A stretch of DNA of 64,000 bases from VRUE01 sp963715455 (GCA_963715455.1 OY970245.1:1984001-2048000); one strand, 5' to 3'. Shown: positions 6,156-15,508, counted from the first letter of the stretch. Program-made: numbers and translations. The notes: generated from the sequence alone by a model not told the origin.

Positions 6156-8024
6156 ATGGCGCCCGGTATCGACGGGCTGCCGGCAGCAGAGCGTGAGGTC
6201 GCCGTCGCGACGCCAGTGGTTGAGTTCCTCAGCTCACTCTCGCCGCGCGTGCTGGGTCGCATCAGGCTAGGACTACGTGCCTTCGAGCTGCTGCCCTTTC
6301 CCTGGCGCTTCAGCCGTCTCGACCTCGCCGCTCGCGAGGACTTCCTATTCCGCATGGAGCGTTCGCGCTTCGCGGTCTACCACGAGCTGCTGCTCATGGG
6401 CAAGGTCTTCACCACGCTGGGCTACGCGGTCAATCCCAAGGTCTCCCAGCGGATCGGCGTCGAGACCAGCTGCCGGTTGAGCGATGGGACACTGCCCGAG
6501 CCGGCCGGGCCGCTAGGCGACACAGCGCCACCCGGAGAAGGAGAGGAATGCGACGTGGTCATCGTCGGCTCGGGCGCCGGCGGGGCGGTTGCCGCCGCCA
6601 CACTGGCCGAGGCGGGGCTCGACGTGGTCGTGCTTGAGGCCGGTGAGAGCTATGACCGCGACAGCTACCCAAGCGATCCACTCGCGGCGATCGCCGCGCT
6701 CTACCGCGACAGCGGCCTAACGATCGCCGAGGGGCGGCCGCCGATCCCGGTGCCGGTGGGGCGCACGGTCGGTGGCACCACGGTGGTCAACTCCGGCACT
6801 TGCTTCCGCGCCCCGCCGGCAGTACTCGGAGACTGGCGGCGGCGCTTCGGCGTCGAGTGGGCGACGGATCTCACGGCGGAGTTCGCCGCGGCCGAGGAGT
6901 TCCTGCGCGTCACACCGGTCGACCCCGAGCGCATGGGCCGCAATGGCCAGCTGGCGATGGAGGGCGCCACAGCGCTGGGCGCCTCAGGCGGACCGATCGC
7001 GCGCAATGCCGGCAACTGCGTGCAGTGCAGCTCCTGCCCCTTCGGTTGCGAGATCGACGCCAAGCGGGGCATGCAGGTCAGCTATCTGCCGCGCGCGGTG
7101 GCTGCCGGCGCGCGATTGCGTGCCGGGGTCGAGGCGCACCGCATTCTGGTCGAGGACGGCCGCGCCAGAGGCGTCCGCTGCCTGACCACGCCGGCCGACG
7201 GGCCTAAATGTCAAGCCAGGCTTGACATTTCGGCCCGTCGGCCGTACGAGGTGCGGGCGCGGGTGGCGACGATCATTGCCGGTGGGGCGCTCGGCACGCC
7301 CGAGCTGCTGCTGCGCTCCGGCCTCGGCGGTCGCCAGGCCGGCCAGAATCTCCATATCCACCCTGCCTGCTGGGTCGGCGCCCGCTACGCGGAGGAGGTG
7401 CGCGGCTGGGACGGCGTGATGCAGAGCTACTACATCGACGAGTGGGAGCGGGAGCGCCTGCTGCTTGAGGCGACCTTCACCCCGCTCGCTTTCGGTGGCG
7501 CCTGGCTGCCAGGCACCGGCCGCGAGCACCAGCGGGCGATGCTCGAGTTCGGCCAGGTTGGCTCGATCGGCGTCCACCTCTCCGACGCTTCCAGCGGGCG
7601 CGTCTCGCTCGCCGCCGACGGCTCGCTCAAGGCTCGCTACAAGCTGACACAGGCAGATGCCGACCGACTCGTTTTCGGCATCGCCCGCGCTGCCGAAATC
7701 CACTTCGCCGCCGGCGCCACCGAAGTCTACCCCAACATCGCCCGCGCCGGAACGCTCACACCAGGCCGCCTGACCGAGTTCGAGGCAACCGGCTTCAAGC
7801 CCGCCGAGCTGCGCCTCGAGGCCTTCCACCCCATGGGCACTGCCCGCATCGCTAAAAGCTCAAGCGAAGGCGTCTGCGCCCCAGACGGCTCCGTCCACGG
7901 CACCCCAAACCTCTACGTCGCCGACGCCTCCCTCTTCCCCACCTCGCTCGGCGTCAACCCAATGATGACCGTGATCGCCTTCGCCGACCGGATAGCCAGC
8001 GACCTGGTCGCGAGGGACGGGTGA
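6156..8024 (+). CDS. GMC-type FAD oxidoreductase, long-chain alcohol oxidase-like
   Basis: 622 aa from ATG 6156. The FAD-binding GSGAGG is at residues 138-143. NCVQCSSCPFGC (about 287-298) matches the Cys-rich insertion of FAO-type alcohol oxidases. HPMGTAR (about 558) and GVNPMMT (about 597) carry the catalytic His and Asn of GMC enzymes. Likely oxidises an alcohol with FAD. The frame continues upstream of ATG 6156 as LSAAEQRTLGAICEA, which resembles the conserved N-terminal helix of relatives, yet has no standard start codon before the in-frame TGA of the upstream gene. A 53-bp palindrome interrupts codons ~346-363, and the last codons lie inside an inverted repeat. Confidence 0.9.
   Translation: MAPGIDGLPAAEREVAVATPVVEFLSSLSPRVLGRIRLGLRAFELLPFPWRFSRLDLAAREDFLFRMERSRFAVYHELLLMGKVFTTLGYAVNPKVSQRIGVETSCRLSDGTLPEPAGPLGDTAPPGEGEECDVVIVGSGAGGAVAAATLAEAGLDVVVLEAGESYDRDSYPSDPLAAIAALYRDSGLTIAEGRPPIPVPVGRTVGGTTVVNSGTCFRAPPAVLGDWRRRFGVEWATDLTAEFAAAEEFLRVTPVDPERMGRNGQLAMEGATALGASGGPIARNAGNCVQCSSCPFGCEIDAKRGMQVSYLPRAVAAGARLRAGVEAHRILVEDGRARGVRCLTTPADGPKCQARLDISARRPYEVRARVATIIAGGALGTPELLLRSGLGGRQAGQNLHIHPACWVGARYAEEVRGWDGVMQSYYIDEWERERLLLEATFTPLAFGGAWLPGTGREHQRAMLEFGQVGSIGVHLSDASSGRVSLAADGSLKARYKLTQADADRLVFGIARAAEIHFAAGATEVYPNIARAGTLTPGRLTEFEATGFKPAELRLEAFHPMGTARIAKSSSEGVCAPDGSVHGTPNLYVADASLFPTSLGVNPMMTVIAFADRIASDLVARDG
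7192..7244. repeat. 53-bp near-perfect palindrome inside the GMC gene
   Basis: Two 26-bp arms meet at A7218 with only one mismatched pair (7205 with 7231). The inner arms are AAATGTCAAGCC and GGCTTGACATTT; the outer arms are CGGCCGACGGGCC and its complement. It is translated in frame as part of a stretch (GPKCQARLDISARRP) that looks like an insertion between two conserved segments of the enzyme. Confidence 0.9.
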
Positions 8025-8091
8025 CCCCCTCCCAAAACACTCCAGCGAGGCTCCTGCCGAGCGTTTTGGGAGGGGGTCATCCGTCCCTCGC
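8010..8091. repeat. Dispersed inverted-repeat element, family A copy 1
   Basis: Left arm 8010-8038 pairs with 8063-8091 over 29 bp with a single G-T wobble. The apical region holds a partial GC hairpin with loop TCCT. The 52-nt core 8025-8076 matches 62931-62982 at 48 positions. The GMC stop codon (8022-8024) lies within the left arm. There is no U-tract after the stem, so it is not a classical terminator. Confidence 0.9.
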
Positions 8092-8098
8092 CCTGAGA

Positions 8099-8665
8099 TC
8101 AGCTATTCGGCGGCGGAGGCTGGGTTGAGCTTGAAGGGGGCGGAGGGGGCGTCGAAGCTGGCGGCGGAGCAGCTGGCGTCGACCCAGGCTCTGAACCGCC
8201 GCGCGACGAAAGCCGGTCGGCGGCGTCACCGAAGCTGACCCCTTCCTCTTGCATCGCCATGTAGCCGCCGATCGCCACGGCGATTGCTGCGGCCAGGCCG
8301 AGCCAGATTCCGGGCTCACGACCCAAGGAGACTTCCACCGCGGCTTCTCCCAAGGTGGGCACGCCCGGGGGGCTGATCAGCGCGATTAGCAGGATGACAG
8401 CCGAGATCGCACCGAGCACGGCGGTGATCACGCTTAGCGAGATGGCGAGACGGGCGACGCCGTTGCCGAAAATGCCGAGGCAGATGCCCGCGAAGGCGGT
8501 GAAGACGAGGATCAGGTTGACCCAGTCGTCGAAGGCGTCAAAGGCGTCGAGCCCGTTGATTCCAGGGATGCCGGGAATGCTGAACCAGGCGAACAGGAAC
8601 ATGACGAGCAAAAGGAGCAGGCCGGCGATGCCGGCGAGCTGCTCACCGGGGCTGAGGTCTCTCAT
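8099..8665 (-). CDS. Membrane protein with proline-rich tail
   Basis: 188 aa. Four hydrophobic segments are visible: LLLLLVMFLFAWFSI, LILVFTAFAGICLGIF, VITAVLGAISAVILLIALI, and LGLAAAIAVAIGGYMA. A cytoplasmic or surface tail follows, rich in Ser and Pro (TPAAPPPASTPPPPPSSS). Start ATG 8665 is preceded by CGGAGGGAGATCGC, a good ribosome site. Unknown function; such small TM proteins with Pro-rich tails are frequent in actinobacteria. Its stop is 7 bp from the inverted repeat at 8010-8091. Confidence 0.75.
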   Translation of the reverse strand: MRDLSPGEQLAGIAGLLLLLVMFLFAWFSIPGIPGINGLDAFDAFDDWVNLILVFTAFAGICLGIFGNGVARLAISLSVITAVLGAISAVILLIALISPPGVPTLGEAAVEVSLGREPGIWLGLAAAIAVAIGGYMAMQEEGVSFGDAADRLSSRGGSEPGSTPAAPPPASTPPPPPSSSTQPPPPNS

Positions 8666-8702
8666 GCGATCTCCCTCCGTGCGATTGGAACCTGAGCCGA
8701 CC

Positions 8703-9551
8703 CTACACCCGGGCCCGCGCCGCGGCCACCGTGTTGACGAGCAGCATCGCGATCGTCATCGGGCCGACACCGCCGGGCACTGGAGTGATCGCCCCCGCCA
8801 CCTCGGCGGCCGCCTTGAAGTCGACGTCACCGACAAGGCCGTCCTCGGTGCGGTTGACGCCTACGTCGATCACGACGGCGCCGGGCTTGATCGCCTCACC
8901 ACCAAGCAGGCGCGGCACACCGACAGCCGCGATGAGCACGTCGGCACGTCGGCAGACCGCGACCAGGTCACGGGTGCGCGAGTGGCATGAGGTGACGGTC
9001 GCGTTGGCGGCCAGCAGCAGGCGCGCCACCGGCACTCCGACCAGCTTGGAACGACCGACGACCACCGCTTCGGCGCCTTCGAGCTCGACCCCCTCATGAC
9101 GCAGCAGCTCCATCACCCCGGCCGGCGTGCAAGAGACCAGACCCGGCATGCCGTGGGCGAGCAGGCCGGCGTTGACCGGCGTCAGCCCATCGACATCCTT
9201 GGCAGGGTCGATCGCCGCGACGACATGATCGGGATCGATCTGATCGGGGACCGGCAACTGCACGAGGATGCCGTCGACGTCGTCGTCCCGGTTGAGCGCC
9301 TCGACCAGCTCCAACAACTCCGCCTCTGTGGTCTCGGCGGCAAGGCCGTGATGGGCGGAACGGAGACCGACTTCCTCGCAGGCTCGGTGCTTGCCGGCGA
9401 CGTAGACCTCAGAGGCGGGGTCATCGCCGACGATCACGGTAACCAGCTGCGGTATCCGCCCATGTGCCTCGCCGAAGGCGCGCACCTCGCCGGCTACCCG
9501 CTCGCGCACGGTGGCGGCCACCGCTTTGCCGTCGATCACCCGTGCACCCAT
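8703..9551 (-). CDS. folD: Methylenetetrahydrofolate dehydrogenase / cyclohydrolase
   Basis: A 282-aa bifunctional FolD of usual length that interconverts 5,10-methylene-THF and 10-formyl-THF with NADP. YVAGKHRACEEVG holds the YxxxK catalytic pair, DGILVQLPVP the conserved QLP strand, VVVGRSKLVGVPVARLL the nucleotide fold, and TPVPGGVGPMTIAML the C-terminal signature. ATG 9551 follows the pcrA stop with no gap (TAGATG), so the two are probably translationally coupled. Confidence 0.96.
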   Translation of the reverse strand: MGARVIDGKAVAATVRERVAGEVRAFGEAHGRIPQLVTVIVGDDPASEVYVAGKHRACEEVGLRSAHHGLAAETTEAELLELVEALNRDDDVDGILVQLPVPDQIDPDHVVAAIDPAKDVDGLTPVNAGLLAHGMPGLVSCTPAGVMELLRHEGVELEGAEAVVVGRSKLVGVPVARLLLAANATVTSCHSRTRDLVAVCRRADVLIAAVGVPRLLGGEAIKPGAVVIDVGVNRTEDGLVGDVDFKAAAEVAGAITPVPGGVGPMTIAMLLVNTVAAARARV

Positions 9552-11804
9552 CTACCTTCTCCTGATCGGGGCGTAGTCGGCCATCAGCTTGCGCTCGCTG
9601 CCGTCAGAGGCGAAGCGCACGACGACCACGCCGCCCGCCTCAACCGCGGTGACGACGCCGTCGCCGAAGCTGGCGTGGACGACGTCGTCGCCTATGCGCA
9701 GCTCGAGGGTCGGCCCCGGGTCGATCGGCGCTCCCCCCTCGGCGGCGCTCGACTCCCAGCCGAGGCCAGTGGCCGCCCCGGGAGCACTTGAGTGGCGCTC
9801 GGTCAGCTCCGCCGGCAGCTCGTCGATGAAGCGCGAGGGCAGGTTGTTCTCGGCACGGCCGAAGAGGCGGCGTTCGCGCGCCCAGGTCAGGTAGAGCCGC
9901 TGACGGGCGCGGGTTATGCCGACATAACAGAGGCGTCGCTCCTCCTCCTCGCTGCCCTCTTCCAGGGCGCGCATGTGGGGGAAAGCGCCGTCCTCGCAGC
10001 CGACGATGAAGACCGTGTCGTACTCCAGTCCCTTGGCGTTGTGCAGGGTCATCAGCGTGATCAGCGACTGCTCCTCGCGCAGGCCGTCCTGCTCGCTGTA
10101 GAGGGAGATCTGCTGCAGGTATCCCTCCAGCGGCGGCACTTCGCTCTCCCCCTCGCTCTCGCGCTCGAGGTCGAACTCGGCGGCCCCAGCGACCAGCGCC
10201 TCGAGGTTCTCGGCCCGGCCTTCAGCCTCGATCGTGCGCTCGGCGGCCAGCACTTCCAGGTAGCCGGTCTCGTTGAGCACCGCCTCGAGCAAGCCAGCGA
10301 CAGGTCCTTCTTCCTCAGCGCGTTCGCGCAGCCCGGCCACCGTCTCGTAGAAGCGCGAGACCGCCTTGATCGCGGCGCCACTCAGCCCCGGTACCTCCTC
10401 GGCGCGTTCGATCACCTCCCAGATCATGCGCCCGGTGGTGTTGGCGTGCGCGACGAGGCGGCCCTGACTGGTGTCACCGATACCGCGCCGCGGCGAGTTG
10501 ACGATGCGCGCGAAGGAAACCTGGTCGGCGGGATTGGCCAGCAGGCTGAGATAGGCGACCGCGTCCTTGATCTCCGCTCGTTCGTAGAACTTGGTCCCGC
10601 CGATCACCTGGTACGGGAGGTCGAAGCGATTGAGCGTGTCCTCGACCACCCGGCTCATCGCGTTAGTGCGGTAGAAGACGGCGATCCCCTCGCGCTCGAC
10701 ACCCTCCTCCTCACCGAGCCGCTCGACCTCGCCCGCCACCCAGCGCGCCTCCTCGTGCTCGTCGCGCAGCTCGGAGAGCTGCACCGGCTCGCCACCCACG
10801 ATCTCAGTCCAGAGCTGCTTCGGCCGCCGCTCGCGATTGCGCTCGACCACTGCGTTGGCCGCCGAGAGAATGGTCTGGGTCGAGCGATAGTTCTGCTCGA
10901 GCTTGATCACCTCCGCCTCGGGGAAGTCCCGCTCGAAGTCGAGGATGTTACGAATGTCGGCGTGGCGGAAGCCGTAGATCGACTGGTCCTCGTCGCCGAC
11001 GACCATCAGGTTGCCGTGCTCGGCGGTGAGCAGCTGCAGCAGGCGGTACTGGGCATGGTTGGTGTCCTGGTACTCGTCGACGAGCACGTGGCGGAAGGTG
11101 CGGCGCCAGCGTTCCTGAGCCTCCTCGGAGACCTCCAGGACGTTGACCGTCCGCACCAGGAGGTCGTCGAAGTCCATCGCGTTGGCCTCGAGCATGCGCT
11201 TCTCGTAGAGCTCGTAGACGGCGGCTGCGGTTTCCTCGAAGACGCTGCCCTGGGCCTGGGCATAGGCCGACGCGTCGACCAGCTTGTTCTTGGCGCCGGA
11301 GATCTGGGCGCGGATCGAGCGTGGCGGGTAGCGCTTGGGGTCGATGCTGAGCTCGGTCATGCAGCGTTTCATCATGCGCAGCGAGTCCGACTCGTCGTAG
11401 ATCGTGAAGCTGCGCGAGTAGCCGAGCCGCTCGGCGTCGGCGCGCAGCAGGCGCGCGCAGGCCGAGTGGAAGGTCGTCACCCACATGGCGCGCACCGAGC
11501 GGCCAATCAGGCCTCCGACCCGCTCGCGCATCTCGCTGGCCGCCTTGTTGGTGAAGGTGATCGCGAGGATCTCGCCCGGGCGCGCGGCGCCGGTGGCGAG
11601 CAGGTAGGCGATGCGGTGGGTGAGCACCCGGGTCTTGCCCGAGCCGGCGCCGGCGATGACCAGCAACGGACCCTCGCCGTGCAGGACGGCCTGGCGCTGC
11701 GGCTCGTTGAGGCCAGCCAGGAGCCGCTCGGCCCGATCCGCTCCGGGCTCGGTCGGCGCCCCGGCAGCCTCCGCGGGAGTGTCGAACTCGGTCTGCAAGC
11801 TCAC
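9552..11804 (-). CDS. pcrA: UvrD/PcrA-type superfamily 1 DNA helicase
   Basis: A 750-aa 3'-5' helicase for repair and replication restart. Walker A AGAGSGKT is at residues 51-58. DEYQDT (motif II), GDEDQSIYGFRHAD (motif III), QNYRST (motif IV), TLHNAKGLEYD (motif V) and VGITRARQRLYL (motif VI) all appear in order. The last 50 residues (IGDDVVHASFGDGVV ...) form the Tudor-like tail by which PcrA contacts RNA polymerase. GTG 11804 is chosen because sequence upstream belongs to the cysE frame region and lacks helicase features. Confidence 0.95.
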   Translation of the reverse strand: MSLQTEFDTPAEAAGAPTEPGADRAERLLAGLNEPQRQAVLHGEGPLLVIAGAGSGKTRVLTHRIAYLLATGAARPGEILAITFTNKAASEMRERVGGLIGRSVRAMWVTTFHSACARLLRADAERLGYSRSFTIYDESDSLRMMKRCMTELSIDPKRYPPRSIRAQISGAKNKLVDASAYAQAQGSVFEETAAAVYELYEKRMLEANAMDFDDLLVRTVNVLEVSEEAQERWRRTFRHVLVDEYQDTNHAQYRLLQLLTAEHGNLMVVGDEDQSIYGFRHADIRNILDFERDFPEAEVIKLEQNYRSTQTILSAANAVVERNRERRPKQLWTEIVGGEPVQLSELRDEHEEARWVAGEVERLGEEEGVEREGIAVFYRTNAMSRVVEDTLNRFDLPYQVIGGTKFYERAEIKDAVAYLSLLANPADQVSFARIVNSPRRGIGDTSQGRLVAHANTTGRMIWEVIERAEEVPGLSGAAIKAVSRFYETVAGLRERAEEEGPVAGLLEAVLNETGYLEVLAAERTIEAEGRAENLEALVAGAAEFDLERESEGESEVPPLEGYLQQISLYSEQDGLREEQSLITLMTLHNAKGLEYDTVFIVGCEDGAFPHMRALEEGSEEEERRLCYVGITRARQRLYLTWARERRLFGRAENNLPSRFIDELPAELTERHSSAPGAATGLGWESSAAEGGAPIDPGPTLELRIGDDVVHASFGDGVVTAVEAGGVVVVRFASDGSERKLMADYAPIRRR

Positions 11805-11844
11805 CTGCCGAGAATAGCCTCGGGCGCGGCCGGGTCGAGGGGTC

Positions 11845-12569
11845 TCAGCCGCCGGCCGACGAGCGGCCGGTGCGCTCGCGCAGCTCGCCCGCCGCGGGGT
11901 CGCTTGGCTCCGTGCCGTCGAGCTCGGCGAGGCGCCGCTCGATCTCGGCGATGCGCTGGGAGAGCGTCTTGATCGCCTCGGCGATCGGGTCGGGCAGGTG
12001 GATCCAGTCGGCGTCCGGTCCCTCGACGCGCCTGCCTTCGACCTTGACCGGGTGGCCGGGGTTGCCGACCACGGTGGCCCCCGGCGGCACGTCCTCGATG
12101 ACCACCGTGTTGGCGCCGATCTTGGCGCCGTCGCCAACGGCGATCGGACCGAGCAGCTTGGCGCCCGAGCCGACGGTGACGTTGTCGCCAAGGGTCGGGT
12201 GGCGCTTGCCACGCTGGAAGCCGGTCCCCCCCAGGGTGACTCCTTGGTAGAGGGTGACGCGCTCGCCAATCTCGGCGGTCTCGCCGATCACCACACCGGA
12301 GCCGTGGTCGATGAAGAACTCGCGGCCGATTTTCGCGGCTGGGTGAATCTCGACCCCGGTGACCGAGCGGATCAGGTAGGCAAGCACGCGCGGCGCAAGC
12401 GGAACGCCCGCTTCGAGCAGCGCGTGCGCCAAGCGGTGCGCAAGGAGTGCCTGCACACCGGCCCAGCTCAAGAGGATCTCCAGGGTTGAGACCTTCTGCG
12501 CTGCCGGGTCGCGCTCACGCGCCGCCCTGACGTCGGCACGCACCTCGGATACCACCCGCTTCCAGCGAC

Positions 12570-12573
<4 letters not shown>
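11845..12573 (-). CDS. cysE: Serine O-acetyltransferase
   Basis: 242 aa. It makes O-acetylserine from serine and acetyl-CoA for cysteine synthesis. The left-handed beta-helix hexapeptide repeats run from about residue 70 to 170 (VEIHPAAKIGREFFIDHGSG, IGETAEIGERVTLYQGVTLG, NVTVGSGAKLLGPIAVGDGA). The catalytic HG and the GTG loop (LGGTG) are present. The C-terminal extension is coiled-coil and acidic. It overlaps cysK by 4 nt (ATGA), so the two steps of cysteine synthesis are co-expressed. Confidence 0.96.
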
Positions 12574-13493
<920 letters not shown>

Positions 13494-13512
13494 TGAGTTC
13501 GTTCCAGTCTCG

Positions 13513-13728
13513 CTATGCAGCGGTTAGGGGCCGATCTGTCAACGTCGCCGTGGCGACGTTGACGTAGGCCGCTCTGCTCGCCCTCGTCGGCGAGATGGAG
13601 CGCGACCCCTCTCGCAGTGACTCGAACAACTCATCCAAGGTGTTGCCCGAGGCAAAGCAGCCGGGCAGCTCAAGGACATCGGCCCAGTAGCTACCGTTTT
13701 CAACGTGGATACGCGCGGTTAGCTCCAT
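13513..13728 (-). CDS. hicB: HicB-like antitoxin
   Basis: A 71-aa protein with the HicB pseudo-RNase-H start MELTARIHVENGSYWADVLELPGCFASG and the amphipathic helix TLDELFESLREG. The LPGC turn is diagnostic. It lacks a long DNA-binding tail. Its natural partner hicA is only partly preserved just upstream (13742-13921), so this may be an orphan antitoxin. Confidence 0.7.
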   Translation of the reverse strand: MELTARIHVENGSYWADVLELPGCFASGNTLDELFESLREGSRSISPTRASRAAYVNVATATLTDRPLTAA

Positions 13729-13741
13729 AGCTGAAGTTCTC

Positions 13742-13921
13742 TCATCTTAGCCCTGCCTGCCTACGAATCGCCTGGGCTAGACCCGCTGGATAGTCGCAAC
13801 CCTTGTGCTGTGGGAGCGTGATCGGGCGGCAGCCCCGCTTGATCACCTGATGCTTTCCTCCTCGCGATTGCGTCCAGACGCACCCAGCTACCTCGTCGGT
13901 CAGCCAGACTGGTCTGGCGGT
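13742..13921 (-). pseudogene. hicA: 5'-truncated hicA toxin remnant
   Basis: The minus strand encodes the HicA core and end in one open frame: SRGGKHQVIKRG, RPITLPQHKG, AGLAQAIRRQAGLR, then TGA 13 bp before hicB. HicA toxins have the same GGKH/GSH ... VP/LP xHxG ... LRxILRQAGL order. The frame has no ATG, and only GTG 13846, inside the core, could start it. The N-terminal helix is missing: the frame runs into the 3' end of the secreted-protein gene and meets an in-frame stop beyond 13921. Order hicA-hicB matches normal operons. Confidence 0.6.
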
Positions 13922-14838
13922 TCAGGCCGCGCCCTCCGGATTAAGTCGTGTATCCGATGGATCAGCTTCCGTCCTCCTTCGAGGGGGTAAGGCTTGCCGT
14001 CCGCTATTTGCAGATAGAGCGGATCGCATATCCCTATTGGAGTCCGTTGAGTGACCTGGGCTAGTACCCTCCCCCACCGCCGATCCTTGAACCGAAGGAT
14101 TATCTGGCGCGACTTCCAACCCAGCCCTGGCGCCCCGCCACAGCTCGGTTGGTTGAAGAGCTGGAAAGCGGGCTGTCGATTAACGAGCTGCTCAAGCGCG
14201 GCGATGAATGGCAGGCGTTCCGTTGAAGCGCGGCGAACCGGGGGAACCGTTCCGCCTTCAATTGAGGATTCTTCCGGATCGGGCACCACTTCAATACTGA
14301 GATATCGGGCATTCGACGGAACGCGCTCCGCTGGATTCCTCGGAAGTTCCCATCCGGTAAATACATCGGCGCGCACCGCGGTGCTTCCGTCAGAGCGCTG
14401 GACGGCAGTAACGACACCAGTCGCACCGAGGGTGCCCGGTGGGCCGTACTCCCAGTAGATCCAGCCGCCATAATTTTCGTTCGCTGAAGAGCCTCGTGCG
14501 GGGTGGTCGGCGAGCCAGGCATAAACCCGACGAGGAGCCCCGGGAACCGTCCAGAAGCGGTGCTCTGAAACACGCCTGGTTCCGCCCGGAATCCCGCCAG
14601 GTTCACTTAGCTTGCCACCGATGCCCGATGGACGGCCTATGCTCGGAACCGCCTCTGGTGGCAGCGAAATCAGGCTTAGTCGGCGCTCGGCATCGCGCCT
14701 CGCGACCTCCCTGTTCATCGCCGACTTCTTGGCAACGATTTCTTGACCACGACCAGCGGAAGTCCCAATCCCTGAGGTGGCATTTGTCGCAATCGAGATG
14801 ATCGCGAGGAGCACAATCATCGAAATCGTTGTCTTCAT
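13900..14838 (-). CDS. Secreted hypothetical protein
   Basis: 312 aa with an N-terminal signal sequence (MKTTISMIVLLAIISIATNA) preceded by a good AAGGAA ribosome site. The mature part has RRDAERRLSLISLPP, then RFWTVPGAPRRVYAWLADHP and YWEYGPPG, suggesting a small beta-domain. I recall similar signal-peptide proteins in Solirubrobacterales, function unknown. No catalytic motif is evident. It overlaps the hicA remnant frame at its 3' end. Confidence 0.7.
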   Translation of the reverse strand: MKTTISMIVLLAIISIATNATSGIGTSAGRGQEIVAKKSAMNREVARRDAERRLSLISLPPEAVPSIGRPSGIGGKLSEPGGIPGGTRRVSEHRFWTVPGAPRRVYAWLADHPARGSSANENYGGWIYWEYGPPGTLGATGVVTAVQRSDGSTAVRADVFTGWELPRNPAERVPSNARYLSIEVVPDPEESSIEGGTVPPVRRASTERLPFIAALEQLVNRQPAFQLFNQPSCGGAPGLGWKSRQIILRFKDRRWGRVLAQVTQRTPIGICDPLYLQIADGKPYPLEGGRKLIHRIHDLIRRARPEPPDQSG

Positions 14839-15000
14839 TGTTCCTTCGATGGTCTTCGGCTGGACTCTTGATCGCTAACCCACGGCGGCAATTGTCGATG
14901 CGGCCCACCAAGGCTGACGGCGAGCGCGTGCCCCGCGCGGCCGCATAGTGCCGCAGTGGCGGTGGTCGAGCGTTGCGAGCTTCGGCTCGCGGGTGCCTCC

Positions 15001-15032
15001 GTGCGCCACTGGTGCGCCAGTCGTGCGCCAGT
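15001..15032. repeat. Three tandem 11-bp repeats
   Basis: GTGCGCCACTG, GTGCGCCAGTC and GTGCGCCAGTC follow one another at 15001-15033 with an 11-bp period, one DNA turn. They lie in a 270-bp gene-free stretch between the secreted protein and rrf2. A GCGAGC-TTCG-GCTCGC hairpin (about 14975-14990) and a CCGCTT-GAAC-AAGCGG hairpin (about 15070) flank them. Purpose unknown. Confidence 0.6.
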
Positions 15033-15109
15033 CAGATCGGAAGTAACCGGACTCAGCCGGACAAGGAACCGCTTGAACAAGCGGAATCCCAATGCCGATG
15101 CGGCCCGCC

Positions 15110-15508
15110 CTAAATGAAGTACATCCCCGAGCCGGCGGCCTCGGCCTCGCGGCGGGCGACTTCGGCGATCGAGGTCTGGCCAAAGACATTGCGCAGGGCG
15201 GTGACTCCCTCGGCCCAGATGCCACCCGCCTCATCGGCCTCTTCGCCGACCTTGCCGTCGAGCGCCTGGACGACCTCGAGCACAGTGATCTCCTCGGCCG
15301 GCCGGGAGAGCGTGTAGCCGCCTTTCATACCGCGGTGGCTGGTCAAGAGGCCGGCGCGGCGCAGGGTCGAGAAGAGCTGCTCGAGGAACTGCTCGGGGAT
15401 CTCGCGGCGCTCGGCCAGCTCCTTGATCGGCACCGGCCGCTCACCCGAGCGCGCCAACTCGGCCATGGCGACCACTGCGTAGCGCGACTTCGAGGTGATC
15501 GAGATCAC
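15110..15508 (-). CDS. Rrf2-family transcriptional regulator, CymR/IscR-like
   Basis: 132 aa with the Rrf2 winged helix: MISITSKSRYAVVAMAELA, IPEQFLEQLFSTLRRAGLL, and the wing HRGMKGGYTLSRP. Unlike IscR there is no CX5CX7C cluster ligand set; the C-terminal part has no cysteine. That fits the CymR/other Rrf2 branch, which controls cysteine metabolism in Firmicutes and binds CysK. The cysK-cysE genes lie on the same strand downstream, separated by the hicAB/secreted-protein insertion, which supports a sulfur-related role by inference. Confidence 0.88.
   Translation of the reverse strand: MISITSKSRYAVVAMAELARSGERPVPIKELAERREIPEQFLEQLFSTLRRAGLLTSHRGMKGGYTLSRPAEEITVLEVVQALDGKVGEEADEAGGIWAEGVTALRNVFGQTSIAEVARREAEAAGSGMYFI

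Noticed and set aside
8010..8024. Outer arms of family A as pure duplications of host gene ends
   Set aside because: The outer arms of the two copies match each other at 11 of 14 positions, so they more likely belong to the element; host-derived arms remain plausible only for family B.
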